A stretch of DNA of 64,000 nt, from the NCBI RefSeq assembly GCF_030403775.1, contig NZ_JAQMWQ010000009.1:102576-166575 (forward strand), in the 5' to 3' direction. Under the pieces are notes generated by a model. It made no database searches. It worked only from the letters and a program-made list of their open reading frames with translations, and was not told where the DNA came from. Of this stretch, positions 51,594 to 61,145 are shown piece by piece (the stretch's first letter is position 1; each line of letters opens with the position of its first letter). Both the position numbers and the translations under genes were made by a program. The stretch comes from Paenibacillus sp. BSR1-1. Lineage in GTDB: Bacteria > Bacillota > Bacilli > Bacillales > Cytobacillaceae.

Positions 51594-52388
51594 CTATTGA
51601 ACAGTATATCCTCCATCAAGTACCACTGCTTGCCCGGTAACTCCCCTTGCTTTTTCACTTGCTAAAAAGACAGCATAGTCGGCAATTTCCGAAACAGATA
51701 ATAGCCTTTTTTGCGGGACCAGCGGGTAAATCACTTCTTCTACGACTCTCTCAAATGGGACATTTCTTGTTTTCGCCAGGTCTTGCAGCTGGTTTTGAAC
51801 GAGCGGTGTATCGACATAGCCAGGACAAAGGGCATTGACGGTTATCCCATGCTCAGCGCCTTCTAATGCTGCCACTTTTGTTAAACCGATCACTCCGTGT
51901 TTCGCACTGTTATAGGCCGCCTTACCAGCAAAACCAATCAGACCGTTTATAGACGCCATATTGATGATTCTTCCATAGCCCTGTTTCTTCATGAGCGGTA
52001 AAACATTCTTGATGCCAATAAACGGTGCCGTCAGCATTACATCCACCAACAGCTTAAACTTTTCTGTTGGGAATTCCTCAATAGGTGATACATATTGAAG
52101 ACCCGCATTATTGATTAAAATATCGATACTTCCAAAAGATTGATAGGCTATATCGATACTATTTTTATAGGCCTCTTCATCCGTTACATCACAGGGTGCA
52201 GATAGGGCATTAAATCCTTGATTGTTCAACTCATCTGCTACTTTATGACATAATTCCTTATTCAAATCTGAAATTACCACTCTTGCTCCTTCTTCAGCAA
52301 AAGCTTTTGCAATTTCCAGTCCAATGCCGCTTGCTGAACCGGTTATAAAGGCGGTTTTTCCTTCTAATAGCTTCCCCAATTCGTGCAC
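51594..52388 (-). CDS. bdhA: 3-hydroxybutyrate dehydrogenase (SDR)
   Basis: A short-chain dehydrogenase of about 260 residues oxidising 3-hydroxybutyrate to acetoacetate with NAD. The nucleotide motif is TGSASGIG, the NNAG motif is LINNAGLQYV, the catalytic serine is in NMASINGL, and YNSAK holds the Tyr-Lys pair. LQYVSPIEEFP and GYVDTPLVQNQ are typical of the 3-hydroxybutyrate branch (YxjF in B. subtilis). The GTG at 52388 is directly against AGGGAGA; a TTG at 52379 is better spaced and may be the real start. It is the last gene of the operon. Confidence 0.9.
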   Translation of the reverse strand: MHELGKLLEGKTAFITGSASGIGLEIAKAFAEEGARVVISDLNKELCHKVADELNNQGFNALSAPCDVTDEEAYKNSIDIAYQSFGSIDILINNAGLQYVSPIEEFPTEKFKLLVDVMLTAPFIGIKNVLPLMKKQGYGRIINMASINGLIGFAGKAAYNSAKHGVIGLTKVAALEGAEHGITVNALCPGYVDTPLVQNQLQDLAKTRNVPFERVVEEVIYPLVPQKRLLSVSEIADYAVFLASEKARGVTGQAVVLDGGYTVQ

Positions 52389-52397
52389 TCTCCCTGT

Positions 52398-53051
52398 TTA
52401 TTGTTGGTTTGACATAAGCTGCGGGCTTACACTAAAACCTGCTTCCGTTTTTTCCTGCACTTCTTTTATGGTGGTTCCTTCCTGCAATTCCGTTAACACC
52501 ATTCCTTCTTCATTGAAATCAAAAACGGCTAAATCGGTAATAAGGCGATGGACAACCTTTTGACCGGTCAAAGGAAGTGTACAGTCCTTCTTTATTTTGG
52601 ATTCACCATATTTATTTACATGTTCCATAATCACTACTACCCGCTTTGCTCCGTTGACAAGATCCATGGCTCCACCCATGCCTTTTATCATTTTCCCTGG
52701 GATCATCCAGTTGGCGAGATCCCCTTTTTCTGATACCTCCATGCCGCCAAGAATGGCTAAATCAATATGGCCGCCGCGGATCATCGCAAAGGATTCGGCA
52801 CTATCAAAGTAAGAAGCCCCCTGTACAGCAGTTACTGTTTCTTTTCCTGCGTTGATTAAATCTGGATCGACATGTTCTTCGTCCGGATAAGGACCTATAC
52901 CTAATAAGCCATTTTCTGATTGCAGTAACACACTGTATTCCGGCGGGATTTCATTGGCCAGCAGTGTCGGCATCCCAATCCCTAAATTAACATTCATGCC
53001 ATCCTCAATTTCCTGCACTGCCCGTCTAATAATTTTATGGCGAACATCCAT
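52398..53051 (-). CDS. scoB: Succinyl-CoA:3-ketoacid CoA transferase subunit B
   Basis: A 217-residue beta subunit. The catalytic glutamate that forms the thioester is in [24 protein letters not shown] and [14 protein letters not shown] are conserved blocks. With subunit A it moves CoA from succinyl-CoA to acetoacetate, giving acetoacetyl-CoA for thiolysis. It lies 15 bp behind scoA and 9 bp before bdhA, matching pathway order. Confidence 0.94.
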   Translation of the reverse strand: MDVRHKIIRRAVQEIEDGMNVNLGIGMPTLLANEIPPEYSVLLQSENGLLGIGPYPDEEHVDPDLINAGKETVTAVQGASYFDSAESFAMIRGGHIDLAILGGMEVSEKGDLANWMIPGKMIKGMGGAMDLVNGAKRVVVIMEHVNKYGESKIKKDCTLPLTGQKVVHRLITDLAVFDFNEEGMVLTELQEGTTIKEVQEKTEAGFSVSPQLMSNQQ

Positions 53052-53066
53052 TAAAGATTCTCCTCT

Positions 53067-53768
53067 CTATGCTTGAATAACCGTCCTTCTTTCAATTCTC
53101 TTTTCGTATAATTCTCCTGCAAGTACACGCTGGACATAAATGCTTGGTGTATGAATATGGTCGGGATTGAGCTCACCAGCGCCGACGATTTCTTCTACCT
53201 CTGCAATGGTTACCTTTCCAGCCATTGCGGCCAGCGGGTTAAAGTTTCTTGCCGTTTTGTCGTACACTAAATTCCCTAACCAATCCCCTTTCCAAGCCTT
53301 CACTAGTGCAAAGTCACCAACAATCGCTTTTTCAAGAAGATAGGTTTTGCCGTCAAATTCTTTAAGTTCCTTTCCCTCAGCAATAGGTGTTCCGACCCCT
53401 GTAGCCGTATAAAAAGCAGGGATGCCGGCACCGCCAGCACGGATACGTTCAGCGAGTGTCCCCTGGGGCACAAGTTCCACCTCTAATTCCCCGCTTAAAA
53501 ATTGACGTTCGAAAATCTTGTTTTCCCCTACATAGGAAGAAATCATTTTTTTAATTTGCTTATTGGCAAGTAATAGGCCGAGGCCCCAATCATCGACACC
53601 ACAGTTATTGCTCACTATGGTAAGGTCCTTAACTCCTTTATCTCTTAAAGCTAAAATTGCCTTTTCTGGTATCCCGCAAAGACCGAACCCGCCTACAATG
53701 ATGGTGGCTCCGTCATGAATATCATCAATAGCTTTTTCAAATGAATCAATTACTTTTCCCTTACTCAT
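53067..53768 (-). CDS. scoA: Succinyl-CoA:3-ketoacid CoA transferase subunit A
   Basis: A 233-residue alpha subunit. The [13 protein letters not shown] loop near the N-terminus and [16 protein letters not shown] bind CoA, and [15 protein letters not shown] is the other family block. It forms the heteromeric CoA transferase with ScoB. The gene follows the permease by 69 bp. GGAGGATAACGG precedes the ATG. Confidence 0.94.
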   Translation of the reverse strand: MSKGKVIDSFEKAIDDIHDGATIIVGGFGLCGIPEKAILALRDKGVKDLTIVSNNCGVDDWGLGLLLANKQIKKMISSYVGENKIFERQFLSGELEVELVPQGTLAERIRAGGAGIPAFYTATGVGTPIAEGKELKEFDGKTYLLEKAIVGDFALVKAWKGDWLGNLVYDKTARNFNPLAAMAGKVTIAEVEEIVGAGELNPDHIHTPSIYVQRVLAGELYEKRIERRTVIQA

Positions 53769-53837
53769 TCCGTTATCCTCCTTTTATAAATTTAAACTTT
53801 CTAAACAAGCGGCCGCTTATTTCGAAAGTTTTTTAAT

Positions 53838-55274
53838 TTAGACAATGCCCGTTAAAGAATAAACGGCAATGATAAAGAATACTGCCAGGGTTTTGATAAT
53901 CGTAACAGCAAAAATATCACGATAAGACTGACGATGGGTAAGTCCCGTTACAGCAAGTAATGTAATAACCGCTCCGTTGTGCGGAAGGGTATCCATACCG
54001 CCGGATGCCATGGAAATGACTCGGTGCATAACTTCAGGCGGAATATTGGCTGCTGCAATTGCTTGATTATATTTTTCAGCCATCGCACTTAGGGCAATTC
54101 CCATTCCCCCTGAGGCAGAACCAGTAATCCCTGCAAGTGTAGAGGTAGTAACAGCTCCATTTACGAGCGGGTTTGTAAAGGTATTCGAAATCCCGTCACT
54201 GATAGCTGTAAATCCTGGCAATGCCGCAATGACGCCGCCGAAGCCATATTCGGCACCCGTATTCATCGTAGCAAGCAAGGAGCCGCCGATACTTGTGTTT
54301 AGTCCCTCTTTAAAGTTTTTCGTGACCCGCTTCCAGTCAAATAAAATAGTAGAAATAATACCAACCACTAACGCCATTTCAACGGCCCAAATCGCCGCTA
54401 CCGCTCCAACATCGACAACACCAAAAGCCTTTAAACCAATCTGGGAAAAATCAAATCCGTTTGGATACCACTTCGGTATATTGGTAACAAAAACTTTGTT
54501 CATAACCCCTACAAGAATAAGCGGAACAAACGCTAAAATTTGTTTTGCTGCTGACTGCTCCGTTGAGAAGTTGGCTGCAGGTTCTTCTTTTTTAGCGAGA
54601 TTTTCAGCAGCAGATGCCGTCTCATTACCAAATCCGAAATAGCCCTCTCCAGCTTTTTCGGCCTTTTTCCTTCTGGATTCTAAGTATAAAAGCCCAAGTA
54701 TCAAGACGAATACTCCGCCAATGATCCCTAACAATGGTGCAGCATAAATGTCCGTTTTAAAGAAGGCAATCGGAATAACGTTTTGAATTTGCGGCGTACC
54801 CGGCAAAGCATCCATTGTAAAGGTAAAGGCACCTAACGCAATCGTTCCAGGAATTAACCTTTTTGGAATATTCGCTTCCCTGAAAAGATGGGCAGCAAAC
54901 GGGAAAACGGCAAAGACGACCACGAACAAGCTTACGCCGCTATACGTTAATATCGCTCCTAATAACACAATCGTTAAGATGGCTCGTTTCGCGCCTATCA
55001 GCTTGACGATTGTTTTGGCGATGGACTCTGCCAGCCCTGACATTTCAACAACCTTTCCAAAAATAGCCCCTAATAAAAAGACAGGAAAATAGTTTTTAAT
55101 AAAGCCGACCATCTTCTCCATAAAAACATTAGAAAAGAATGGCAATACATAACTTGGTTCGGTTAGTAAAACCGCAAATAGTGCGCAGATTGGTGCAAAT
55201 AAGATTACGGAAAAACCTCTGTAGGCAACAAACATTAATAGGCCTAAGGCCAAGAGTATAACGATTAAATCCAT
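53838..55274 (-). CDS. GntP-family permease, probable hydroxybutyrate/acetoacetate transporter (YxjC-like)
   Basis: A 478-residue permease with about 12-14 helices in two repeats, with a charged cytoplasmic loop near residues 195-245. GSASGGMGIALSAMAEKYN and MASGGMDTLPHNGAVITLLAVTGL are typical of GntP/CitMHS-related carriers. Gene order permease-scoA-scoB-dehydrogenase is the same as yxjC-scoA-scoB-yxjF in B. subtilis, so the substrate is probably 3-hydroxybutyrate or acetoacetate (inference). It is the first gene behind the sigma-54 promoter. Confidence 0.87.
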   Translation of the reverse strand: MDLIVILLALGLLMFVAYRGFSVILFAPICALFAVLLTEPSYVLPFFSNVFMEKMVGFIKNYFPVFLLGAIFGKVVEMSGLAESIAKTIVKLIGAKRAILTIVLLGAILTYSGVSLFVVVFAVFPFAAHLFREANIPKRLIPGTIALGAFTFTMDALPGTPQIQNVIPIAFFKTDIYAAPLLGIIGGVFVLILGLLYLESRRKKAEKAGEGYFGFGNETASAAENLAKKEEPAANFSTEQSAAKQILAFVPLILVGVMNKVFVTNIPKWYPNGFDFSQIGLKAFGVVDVGAVAAIWAVEMALVVGIISTILFDWKRVTKNFKEGLNTSIGGSLLATMNTGAEYGFGGVIAALPGFTAISDGISNTFTNPLVNGAVTTSTLAGITGSASGGMGIALSAMAEKYNQAIAAANIPPEVMHRVISMASGGMDTLPHNGAVITLLAVTGLTHRQSYRDIFAVTIIKTLAVFFIIAVYSLTGIV

Positions 55275-55299
55275 GAAAATCCCCCTTGTTCATTTTTAT

Positions 55300-55314
55300 A
55301 GAAAGCGGTTACAA
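55300..55314 (-). promoter_or_regulatory. cre (CcpA) site in the operon leader
   Basis: Minus strand TTGTAACCGCTTTCT fits WTGNAANCGNWNNCW at every position. It lies between the sigma-54 promoter and the first gene, so CcpA bound here would act as a roadblock during growth on glucose. Confidence 0.68.
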
Positions 55315-55362
55315 AAGATTTCAATCCTCCTTACAGAAAATTCCCCTTGCACTATTATTAAT

Positions 55363-55378
55363 TGCAAGTTCCGTGCCA
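55363..55378 (-). promoter_or_regulatory. Sigma-54 promoter of the hydroxybutyrate operon
   Basis: Minus strand TGGCACGGAACTTGCA has the full -24 box TGGCAC, 5 bp, then TTGCA as the -12 box. It lies 89 bp before the permease start. A sigma-54 activator gene closes the same locus. Confidence 0.92.
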
Positions 55379-55429
55379 TTTTTATAATAATTTGAAAATT
55401 AGGTTTTTAGACTCTTCGCGGCGGTGGAT

Positions 55430-55496
55430 TTCCGTTTTTGCGGAAAAAAGTTAGTTTGCTGAGTCCGGAAATCAGGAAAATTCCGTTTTTGCGGAA
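55430..55496. promoter_or_regulatory. Candidate enhancer sites: paired TTCCG/CGGAA dyads
   Basis: TTCCGTTTTTGCGGAA occurs at 55430-55445 and 55481-55496, 51 bp apart (about five helical turns), with a TCCGGA between. They lie 52 and 103 bp upstream of the -24 box, the usual range for sigma-54 activator sites. They could also be members of a dispersed repeat family. Confidence 0.5.
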
Positions 55497-55508
55497 CATT
55501 GAGAGGGG

Positions 55509-55600
55509 ATTCTACAAAATGGATGGGAATTCTACAAATTTGAGAGGACAATCTCCAATTTCAAAGGGATTCTACAAAATTCAAAAAGTTATTCTACAAA
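55509..55600. repeat. 20-bp phased array of ATTCTACAAA
   Basis: ATTCTACAAA starts at 55509, 55529, 55569 and 55591, with a degenerate copy near 55549, so the period is 20-22 bp. Spacers differ. It sits upstream of the hydroxybutyrate promoter and downstream of the globin gene. Confidence 0.82.
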
Positions 55601-55637
55601 ACTCAACCTATACTTTCTAATTACTCCCTTCATAAAA

Positions 55638-55665
55638 AAACATGTCCAGTTAATCTGAACATGTT
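55638..55665 (-). terminator. Terminator after the globin gene
   Basis: ACATGTCCAG and CTGAACATGT pair with one mismatch, followed on the minus strand by a run of seven T. It starts at the globin stop codon. Confidence 0.82.
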
Positions 55666-56055
55666 TCATTTATCCGGACTATTTACCATAATTCCTGCTA
55701 CTTGGGTTAAGCGGTCATAAAAAGCTAAACCTGCTGGGTTTTGATCAAGGCCAATTTCCTCAAAAGCTTCCTTCATACAGCGAAGCCAGCATTGTGCCCT
55801 TCTAGGTGTCACCTCAAATGGCAAATGACGTTCTCTCATCGCCGGCGGGCCAAATTCCTGGCTGTAAAGAGCTGGTCCCCCTAAGAATTGCGGCAGGAAC
55901 ATCCGCTGCTTACGCTTGATTTCTTCCATATCCCCTTCAAATAACGGCCTTAATTCCGGATCAGCATATACCCATGGATAAAAAGCATTGACAAGCTGAT
56001 CGATTGTTTCTTGTCCGCCGATTTCACTATAAAGAGTTTTAAATGCGTATTCCAA
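55666..56055 (-). CDS. Truncated haemoglobin (group II)
   Basis: A 129-residue 2-on-2 globin. FYPWVYADPELRPLF holds the B10 tyrosine region, MRERHLPF the proximal histidine, and CWLRCM the G8 tryptophan typical of group II (YjbI-like, TrHbO). It binds O2 and NO and may protect against nitrosative or peroxide stress in the cytoplasm. It is a single gene divergent from the SMR pair, with an Fnr-type box placed for activation and its own terminator. Confidence 0.92.
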   Translation of the reverse strand: MEYAFKTLYSEIGGQETIDQLVNAFYPWVYADPELRPLFEGDMEEIKRKQRMFLPQFLGGPALYSQEFGPPAMRERHLPFEVTPRRAQCWLRCMKEAFEEIGLDQNPAGLAFYDRLTQVAGIMVNSPDK

Positions 56056-56096
56056 TTTCCTTCACCATCCCTTTTGATGTTTTTCTTATTCCCATA

Positions 56097-56139
56097 ATTA
56101 TAATTGTAAAAATATATGTCTTTTGTGATATAAATCACG
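56097..56139 (-). promoter_or_regulatory. Globin promoter with Fnr/CRP-type box
   Basis: TGTGATATAAATCACG (56124-56139) matches TGTGA-N6-TCAC. On the minus strand TATAAT (complement of 56097-56102) predicts a start near 56090, which centres the box at about -41.5, the class II activation position. No -35 is needed. Anaerobic (Fnr) induction is the inference. Confidence 0.65.
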
Positions 56140-56151
56140 CTTTATCCCAGT

Positions 56152-56180
56152 TTGAAATTATTTTTTTAGATAGTTATGGT
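56152..56180 (+). promoter_or_regulatory. Promoter of the SMR pair
   Basis: TTGAAA (56152-56157), 17 bp, then TATGGT (56175-56180). This is a reasonable sigma-A promoter 69 bp before the first SMR start. Confidence 0.55.
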
Positions 56181-56248
56181 ATTCTAAAATAGGTTAAACC
56201 TCAAAATAAATTAACTTGAAGAAGTAAGTCAGCAAGAGGTGGGTTTTA

Positions 56249-56596
56249 TTGAATAAAGCGTGGATATATGTAGCGTTAACTTGTTTGTTTGAATTAATGT
56301 GGGTATACGGGTTCAATGTTGCCGATAGCTGGTGGCAGTGGGCAATCATTATTGGAATTATTTTAACCGATTTTTATTTTCTGCCCAAAGCATGCCAAAG
56401 CCTCCCAACTGGCACTGTTTATGCTATTTTTTCAGGAGTAGGAACCATTGGAACGGTTTTAATGGATGTCTTCCTTTTTGGTCAGAGTTTCAGCGGTGCA
56501 AAAGTTCTGTTTGTTGTTATTATCATTATGGGCGTGATTGGCTTAAACCTTGCTGATAATCAGCAGGAAGAAGCAGCTTTAAAGGGGTCTGCCTGA
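56249..56596 (+). CDS. Small multidrug resistance protein, subunit 1 (YkkC-like)
   Basis: A 115-residue, four-helix SMR protein. The membrane glutamate that couples proton exchange is in LTCLFELMWVYGF, and LPTGTVYAIFSGVGTIGTV is the conserved helix 3 motif. Start is TTG at 56249 behind AGAGGTGGG. A charged tail (NQQEEAALKGS) is like that of the YkkC subunit. It is followed one base later by a second SMR gene, so a heteromeric exporter of the YkkCD type is likely. No guanidine riboswitch is seen upstream, so cationic drugs are as likely as guanidinium. Confidence 0.9.
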   Translation: MNKAWIYVALTCLFELMWVYGFNVADSWWQWAIIIGIILTDFYFLPKACQSLPTGTVYAIFSGVGTIGTVLMDVFLFGQSFSGAKVLFVVIIIMGVIGLNLADNQQEEAALKGSA

Positions 56597-56597
56597 T

Positions 56598-56912
56598 ATG
56601 GGCTGGATATTGGTGGTTTTAGCGGCCACGTGCGAGATAATCGGTGCGGCAGGGCTAAAATTATATAGTAAACGGAAATCCATTCGCAATGGAATCCTCT
56701 ATATAGGGGGCTTTGGTGCTTCTTTTGGTTTCTTGTATAAATCCTTCCACTATTTACAAGTTAGTATCGCCTATTCGGTATGGATAGGAATTGGAACGGC
56801 CGGTGCTGTTGCTGTTAACATGTTTCTTTTTGGAGAATCTAAAAGCTTGGGACGTGTAATAAGTGTTATGATGATTATCATTGGTGTAATAGGGTTAAGA
56901 GCACTTTCATAA
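56598..56912 (+). CDS. Small multidrug resistance protein, subunit 2 (YkkD-like)
   Basis: A 104-residue SMR protein with four helices and the key glutamate in ATCEIIGAAGLKLY. VSIAYSVWIGIGTAGAVAVN is the helix 3 signature. It is short, without a tail, as in the partner subunit of paired SMR systems. The gene follows its partner with a one-base gap and ends the operon. Confidence 0.9.
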   Translation: MGWILVVLAATCEIIGAAGLKLYSKRKSIRNGILYIGGFGASFGFLYKSFHYLQVSIAYSVWIGIGTAGAVAVNMFLFGESKSLGRVISVMMIIIGVIGLRALS

Positions 56913-56921
56913 ACAATTAAA

Positions 56922-56963
56922 AAGAGCCTGCCTTTTACGGAATACCGTTTAGGCAGGCTTTTT
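56922..56963. terminator. Bidirectional terminator between convergent genes
   Basis: AGCCTGCC (56925-56932) pairs with GGCAGGCT (56952-56959), an inner ACGG/CCGT adds to it, and A- and T-runs flank it. Confidence 0.85.
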
Positions 56964-56970
56964 GCAAATT

Positions 56971-58507
<1,537 letters not shown>

Positions 58508-58531
58508 TACTTTATAAACGAATAATTCATA

Positions 58532-58807
58532 TTATTTTTTCGTCCAGTAGGCTAATCCAAACAAAATTAAAGATAGGACACCAATCCATCTAAACAATCC
58601 CTCTGCATCACCTGCGAACATTGCTATGCTTGGTAATAAAAGAGCAATTCCGCTCAACAAAAAGGCTATCCAGGACTTTTTCAAAATACCCAAAATAAAC
58701 AGCAGAATGGATGCAGCAATCAATAGCCAATAAACAATACCCACCAAGAAGAAACTCAACCTTCTCCCCCCTGTTACATTATCTATTTTTCTATTTATCG
58801 TATGCAC
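58532..58807 (-). CDS. Small membrane protein, unknown
   Basis: Not recognised. A 91-residue protein with three hydrophobic helices (about 18-43, 46-65, 70-88), a basic N-terminus and a KK end. It is a single gene upstream of the bglA leader. Its 3' end lies 24 bp before the RAT, so the bglA promoter may lie within it, or bglA may be read through from it. Confidence 0.6.
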   Translation of the reverse strand: MHTINRKIDNVTGGRRLSFFLVGIVYWLLIAASILLFILGILKKSWIAFLLSGIALLLPSIAMFAGDAEGLFRWIGVLSLILFGLAYWTKK

Positions 58808-58840
58808 GGTTGAGTATGGATGAGAATTTCCTAAAAATAA

Positions 58841-58865
58841 AACACCACAATAAACTTGTGGTGTT
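58841..58865 (-). terminator. Terminator
   Basis: AACACCACAA pairs perfectly with TTGTGGTGTT around a 5-nt loop, with TTTTATTTTT following on the minus strand. It ends transcription of the 58871 gene. Confidence 0.85.
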
Positions 58866-58870
58866 CCTAT

Positions 58871-59359
58871 TTATGAAAATATCCTTTGCAGAAGCGATTT
58901 AGGTTTCTTTCGTACTTTTTCAATCGATCCTTGGAATATGTACATTAATACTGATTTTGCCATAAATAAAAGGCTCATTTGATAATGCTTCAAGCGAACG
59001 AGCGATACTATTCCCAGCTTGCGTAAAAAATGCATCCCTAAAAATGTAAATGGGACATCTATTATTAGATTTACTATAAGATACCGAAAAAAGTTACCAA
59101 AGGTCAATTTGAAAATCCATAATGTACCCACAAAGAAGGGTCCCACAATAAAAGGAATTTCTCCCATTACACCGGGAAGCAGTTTATCAGTGAACCGCCA
59201 CCAGACTCTTTTTCTAGCTAAAATACTTTCCACCGTTACCCATGCTCCCATGAATAGTGCACCTGGAAAAAAGCGTTTAATTGTCCGCTTCCCTAAAAAG
59301 GGCACGGATAGCCATGGTAATATCATCAAAACTAGCAGCAACATCTTATTATGCTTCAT
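58871..59359 (-). CDS. Membrane protein, unknown
   Basis: Not recognised by function. A 162-residue protein with about four hydrophobic stretches (5-22, 30-45, 65-85, 92-108), many aromatic residues and a basic C-terminus (VRKKPKSLL). The general form is that of conserved hypothetical membrane proteins of Bacillaceae. A possible weak start site (AAAGGAATGGCC) precedes the ATG at 59359. It is a single gene. Confidence 0.65.
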   Translation of the reverse strand: MKHNKMLLLVLMILPWLSVPFLGKRTIKRFFPGALFMGAWVTVESILARKRVWWRFTDKLLPGVMGEIPFIVGPFFVGTLWIFKLTFGNFFRYLIVNLIIDVPFTFLGMHFLRKLGIVSLVRLKHYQMSLLFMAKSVLMYIFQGSIEKVRKKPKSLLQRIFS

Positions 59360-59488
59360 CTAAGGCCATTCCTTTTTTTCTTTTAATATGCACAAATTGG
59401 AAGAATATTATTTATCATTTTTTGAGAAAATATCCTTTCTGAATTTCCACCTATTTTTTGAAAAATAGAACAATTTAGACTAAAACTA

Positions 59489-59514
59489 AAGGATACCTTT
59501 GGACAGGCATCCTT
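59489..59514 (-). terminator. Hairpin after the acetyltransferase gene
   Basis: AAGGAT.CCT pairs with AGG.ATCCTT, with a mismatch, followed on the minus strand by a weak T-rich stretch. Confidence 0.55.
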
Positions 59515-59520
59515 CTATGT

Positions 59521-60285
59521 TTACCGGAAGTACTTGTAATAGGCTTCCGTATAGGCCGTAATGAGACAGCCATTTTTTTCAAAAACTCTTTGCATTTTTT
59601 TATTTTCTAAATGGGTGCTGCCTATATAATGGGTGGCACCCATTTCCTTCAGGTGCCATAACGATTCTAGATGTAAAGATGCACTTAGGCCTTTCCCTCT
59701 AGCTTCCGGTAATATTCCAAAGTAGAAAAGCCTGCCTTCATCCTCTGTTCCAGGTTCTATGTGTGGAATGGAAATTCCAATGGGCATTTCTTTTTGAAAG
59801 AATACACGGCAGGATTTTCGCCACCTTGCTCCTAATTCGCTCTTTATAGACATTAAATGCTGATCCATAGATAGTGAGGATGATTTATTGTCTGAGCCAA
59901 TCATACAATGTTCCCAATATCGCATAAATTGTTTTTCCGATAGATCAGGATCCTCTAAGGACTGCCATTGAAAAGTAGTTTCGTATGTTGGTAATTTTGC
60001 TAACTCTTTATACACTTCAACCTTAGATGAAAAATGCTCGAACCCATGAATTAAGAGCAAATTTGATAGATAATCAAACCTGTTTACGGCACTGTCTAGA
60101 ATAACTCCCAGTCGTTCTAAATGATAATCCTCACATACCTCGATTAACGATTTTATGTCTGTATCAGTAATTTTAGCTTTTTCCTTTTGTTCCAAGGTAA
60201 TATATTGGGGTAATCCATTTAAGACTTTAAATGAATCACTTGCCATTTGCTCTATTTTCGTGATATCAAGCAATATAATCCACAC
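59521..60285 (-). CDS. GNAT family N-acetyltransferase
   Basis: A 254-residue protein. The C-terminal half (about 150-250) is a GNAT fold: YFGILPEARGKGLSASLH is motif A with the acetyl-CoA loop, and NKKMQRVFEKNGC is motif B. The N-terminal half is helical and unassigned. Start is GTG at 60285 with a poor ribosome binding site, so the exact start is uncertain. Acceptor substrate unknown. Single gene. Confidence 0.78.
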   Translation of the reverse strand: MWIILLDITKIEQMASDSFKVLNGLPQYITLEQKEKAKITDTDIKSLIEVCEDYHLERLGVILDSAVNRFDYLSNLLLIHGFEHFSSKVEVYKELAKLPTYETTFQWQSLEDPDLSEKQFMRYWEHCMIGSDNKSSSLSMDQHLMSIKSELGARWRKSCRVFFQKEMPIGISIPHIEPGTEDEGRLFYFGILPEARGKGLSASLHLESLWHLKEMGATHYIGSTHLENKKMQRVFEKNGCLITAYTEAYYKYFR

Positions 60286-60396
60286 CGTTCTCTTTTTTCA
60301 TATTTTAATGCATATCTAACACTGATTCCATTAATTCAATTTACATGAAAATTATGGTAGGATTGAGATGTAATTGTGAAAAATCGAGGGGAGAGA

Positions 60397-60924
60397 ATGA
60401 TAATGCTTCAACGTCCAAATGCAAGTGAGTATCCTGAGTATTATGTTCCTTATGTAAATTCAGTTCCTGAAGGAGACCTTTTGACACTTTTAAAAGAAAA
60501 TCTTGTGAAGGTTACGGAACTTTTTGAGAATATTTCCGAAGTGGATGCAGAATTTCGCTATGCCCCTGGAAAATGGAGTATTAAAGAAGTTCTCGGTCAT
60601 ATGACAGATACAGAAAGAATCATGAGCTATCGTTTGCTGCGAATTGGCCGCGGGGACCAAACAGCTTTAGCTGGCTTTGACGAAAATGATTATGTTGCAG
60701 GTTCGCAAATCAACAGACTGCCTGTTAAAAATATCCTTGATGACTTTATTGCAACAAGAAAAGCAACAATCACCCTGATTGAGAATATGCCGAATAAGGC
60801 GTGGGCCAATATTGGATTCGCTAATAAAACAGAAGTCACAGCAAGGGCTGTCTCCTTCATCATTGCCGGACACGAAATCCACCATCGAAACATTATTAAT
60901 GATAGATACATAGCCGCTCTTTAA
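60397..60924 (+). CDS. DinB family protein
   Basis: A 175-residue four-helix bundle of the DinB/YfiT superfamily. The metal-binding histidines are visible in LGHMTDTER (first) and AGHEIHHRNI (second and third). Members are metal-dependent thiol transferases or damage-induced proteins of unknown role. I prefer the ATG at 60397, about 6 bases behind GAGGGG; an upstream GTG at 60376 would put that site within the gene. A terminator follows. Single gene. Confidence 0.87.
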   Translation: MIMLQRPNASEYPEYYVPYVNSVPEGDLLTLLKENLVKVTELFENISEVDAEFRYAPGKWSIKEVLGHMTDTERIMSYRLLRIGRGDQTALAGFDENDYVAGSQINRLPVKNILDDFIATRKATITLIENMPNKAWANIGFANKTEVTARAVSFIIAGHEIHHRNIINDRYIAAL

Positions 60925-60938
60925 TGGGTTAAATATTT

Positions 60939-60978
60939 GAGCATGTGCGTAACTTATTTCCCGCATGCTCTTTTTTTT
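60939..60978 (+). terminator. Terminator after the DinB gene
   Basis: GAGCATG pairs with CATGCTC, then a run of eight T. Confidence 0.82.
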
Positions 60979-61145
60979 AAAAATTTTCCTCTTTAACCAA
61001 AAATATATTTACGAACAAATGTTCTTTGTTTTATAATTGAAATATCGGTAATAATGAGATGTGGGCCTGCTGCTAATCAGGCTGCCTAATCACTATGTAT
61101 CGTGCATAGTAATAAAAAAAACTTATGGGCCAAGGAGAGATTTAT

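Noticed and set aside
55438..55620. Open frame of 60 codons upstream of the hydroxybutyrate operon
   Set aside because: Built from the ATTCTACAAA array and TTCCG dyads; changes frame relative to the repeats and lacks a start site.
56181..56248. Guanidine riboswitch before the SMR pair
   Set aside because: Only about 60 bases separate promoter and start, and none of the conserved ykkC-type bases are seen.
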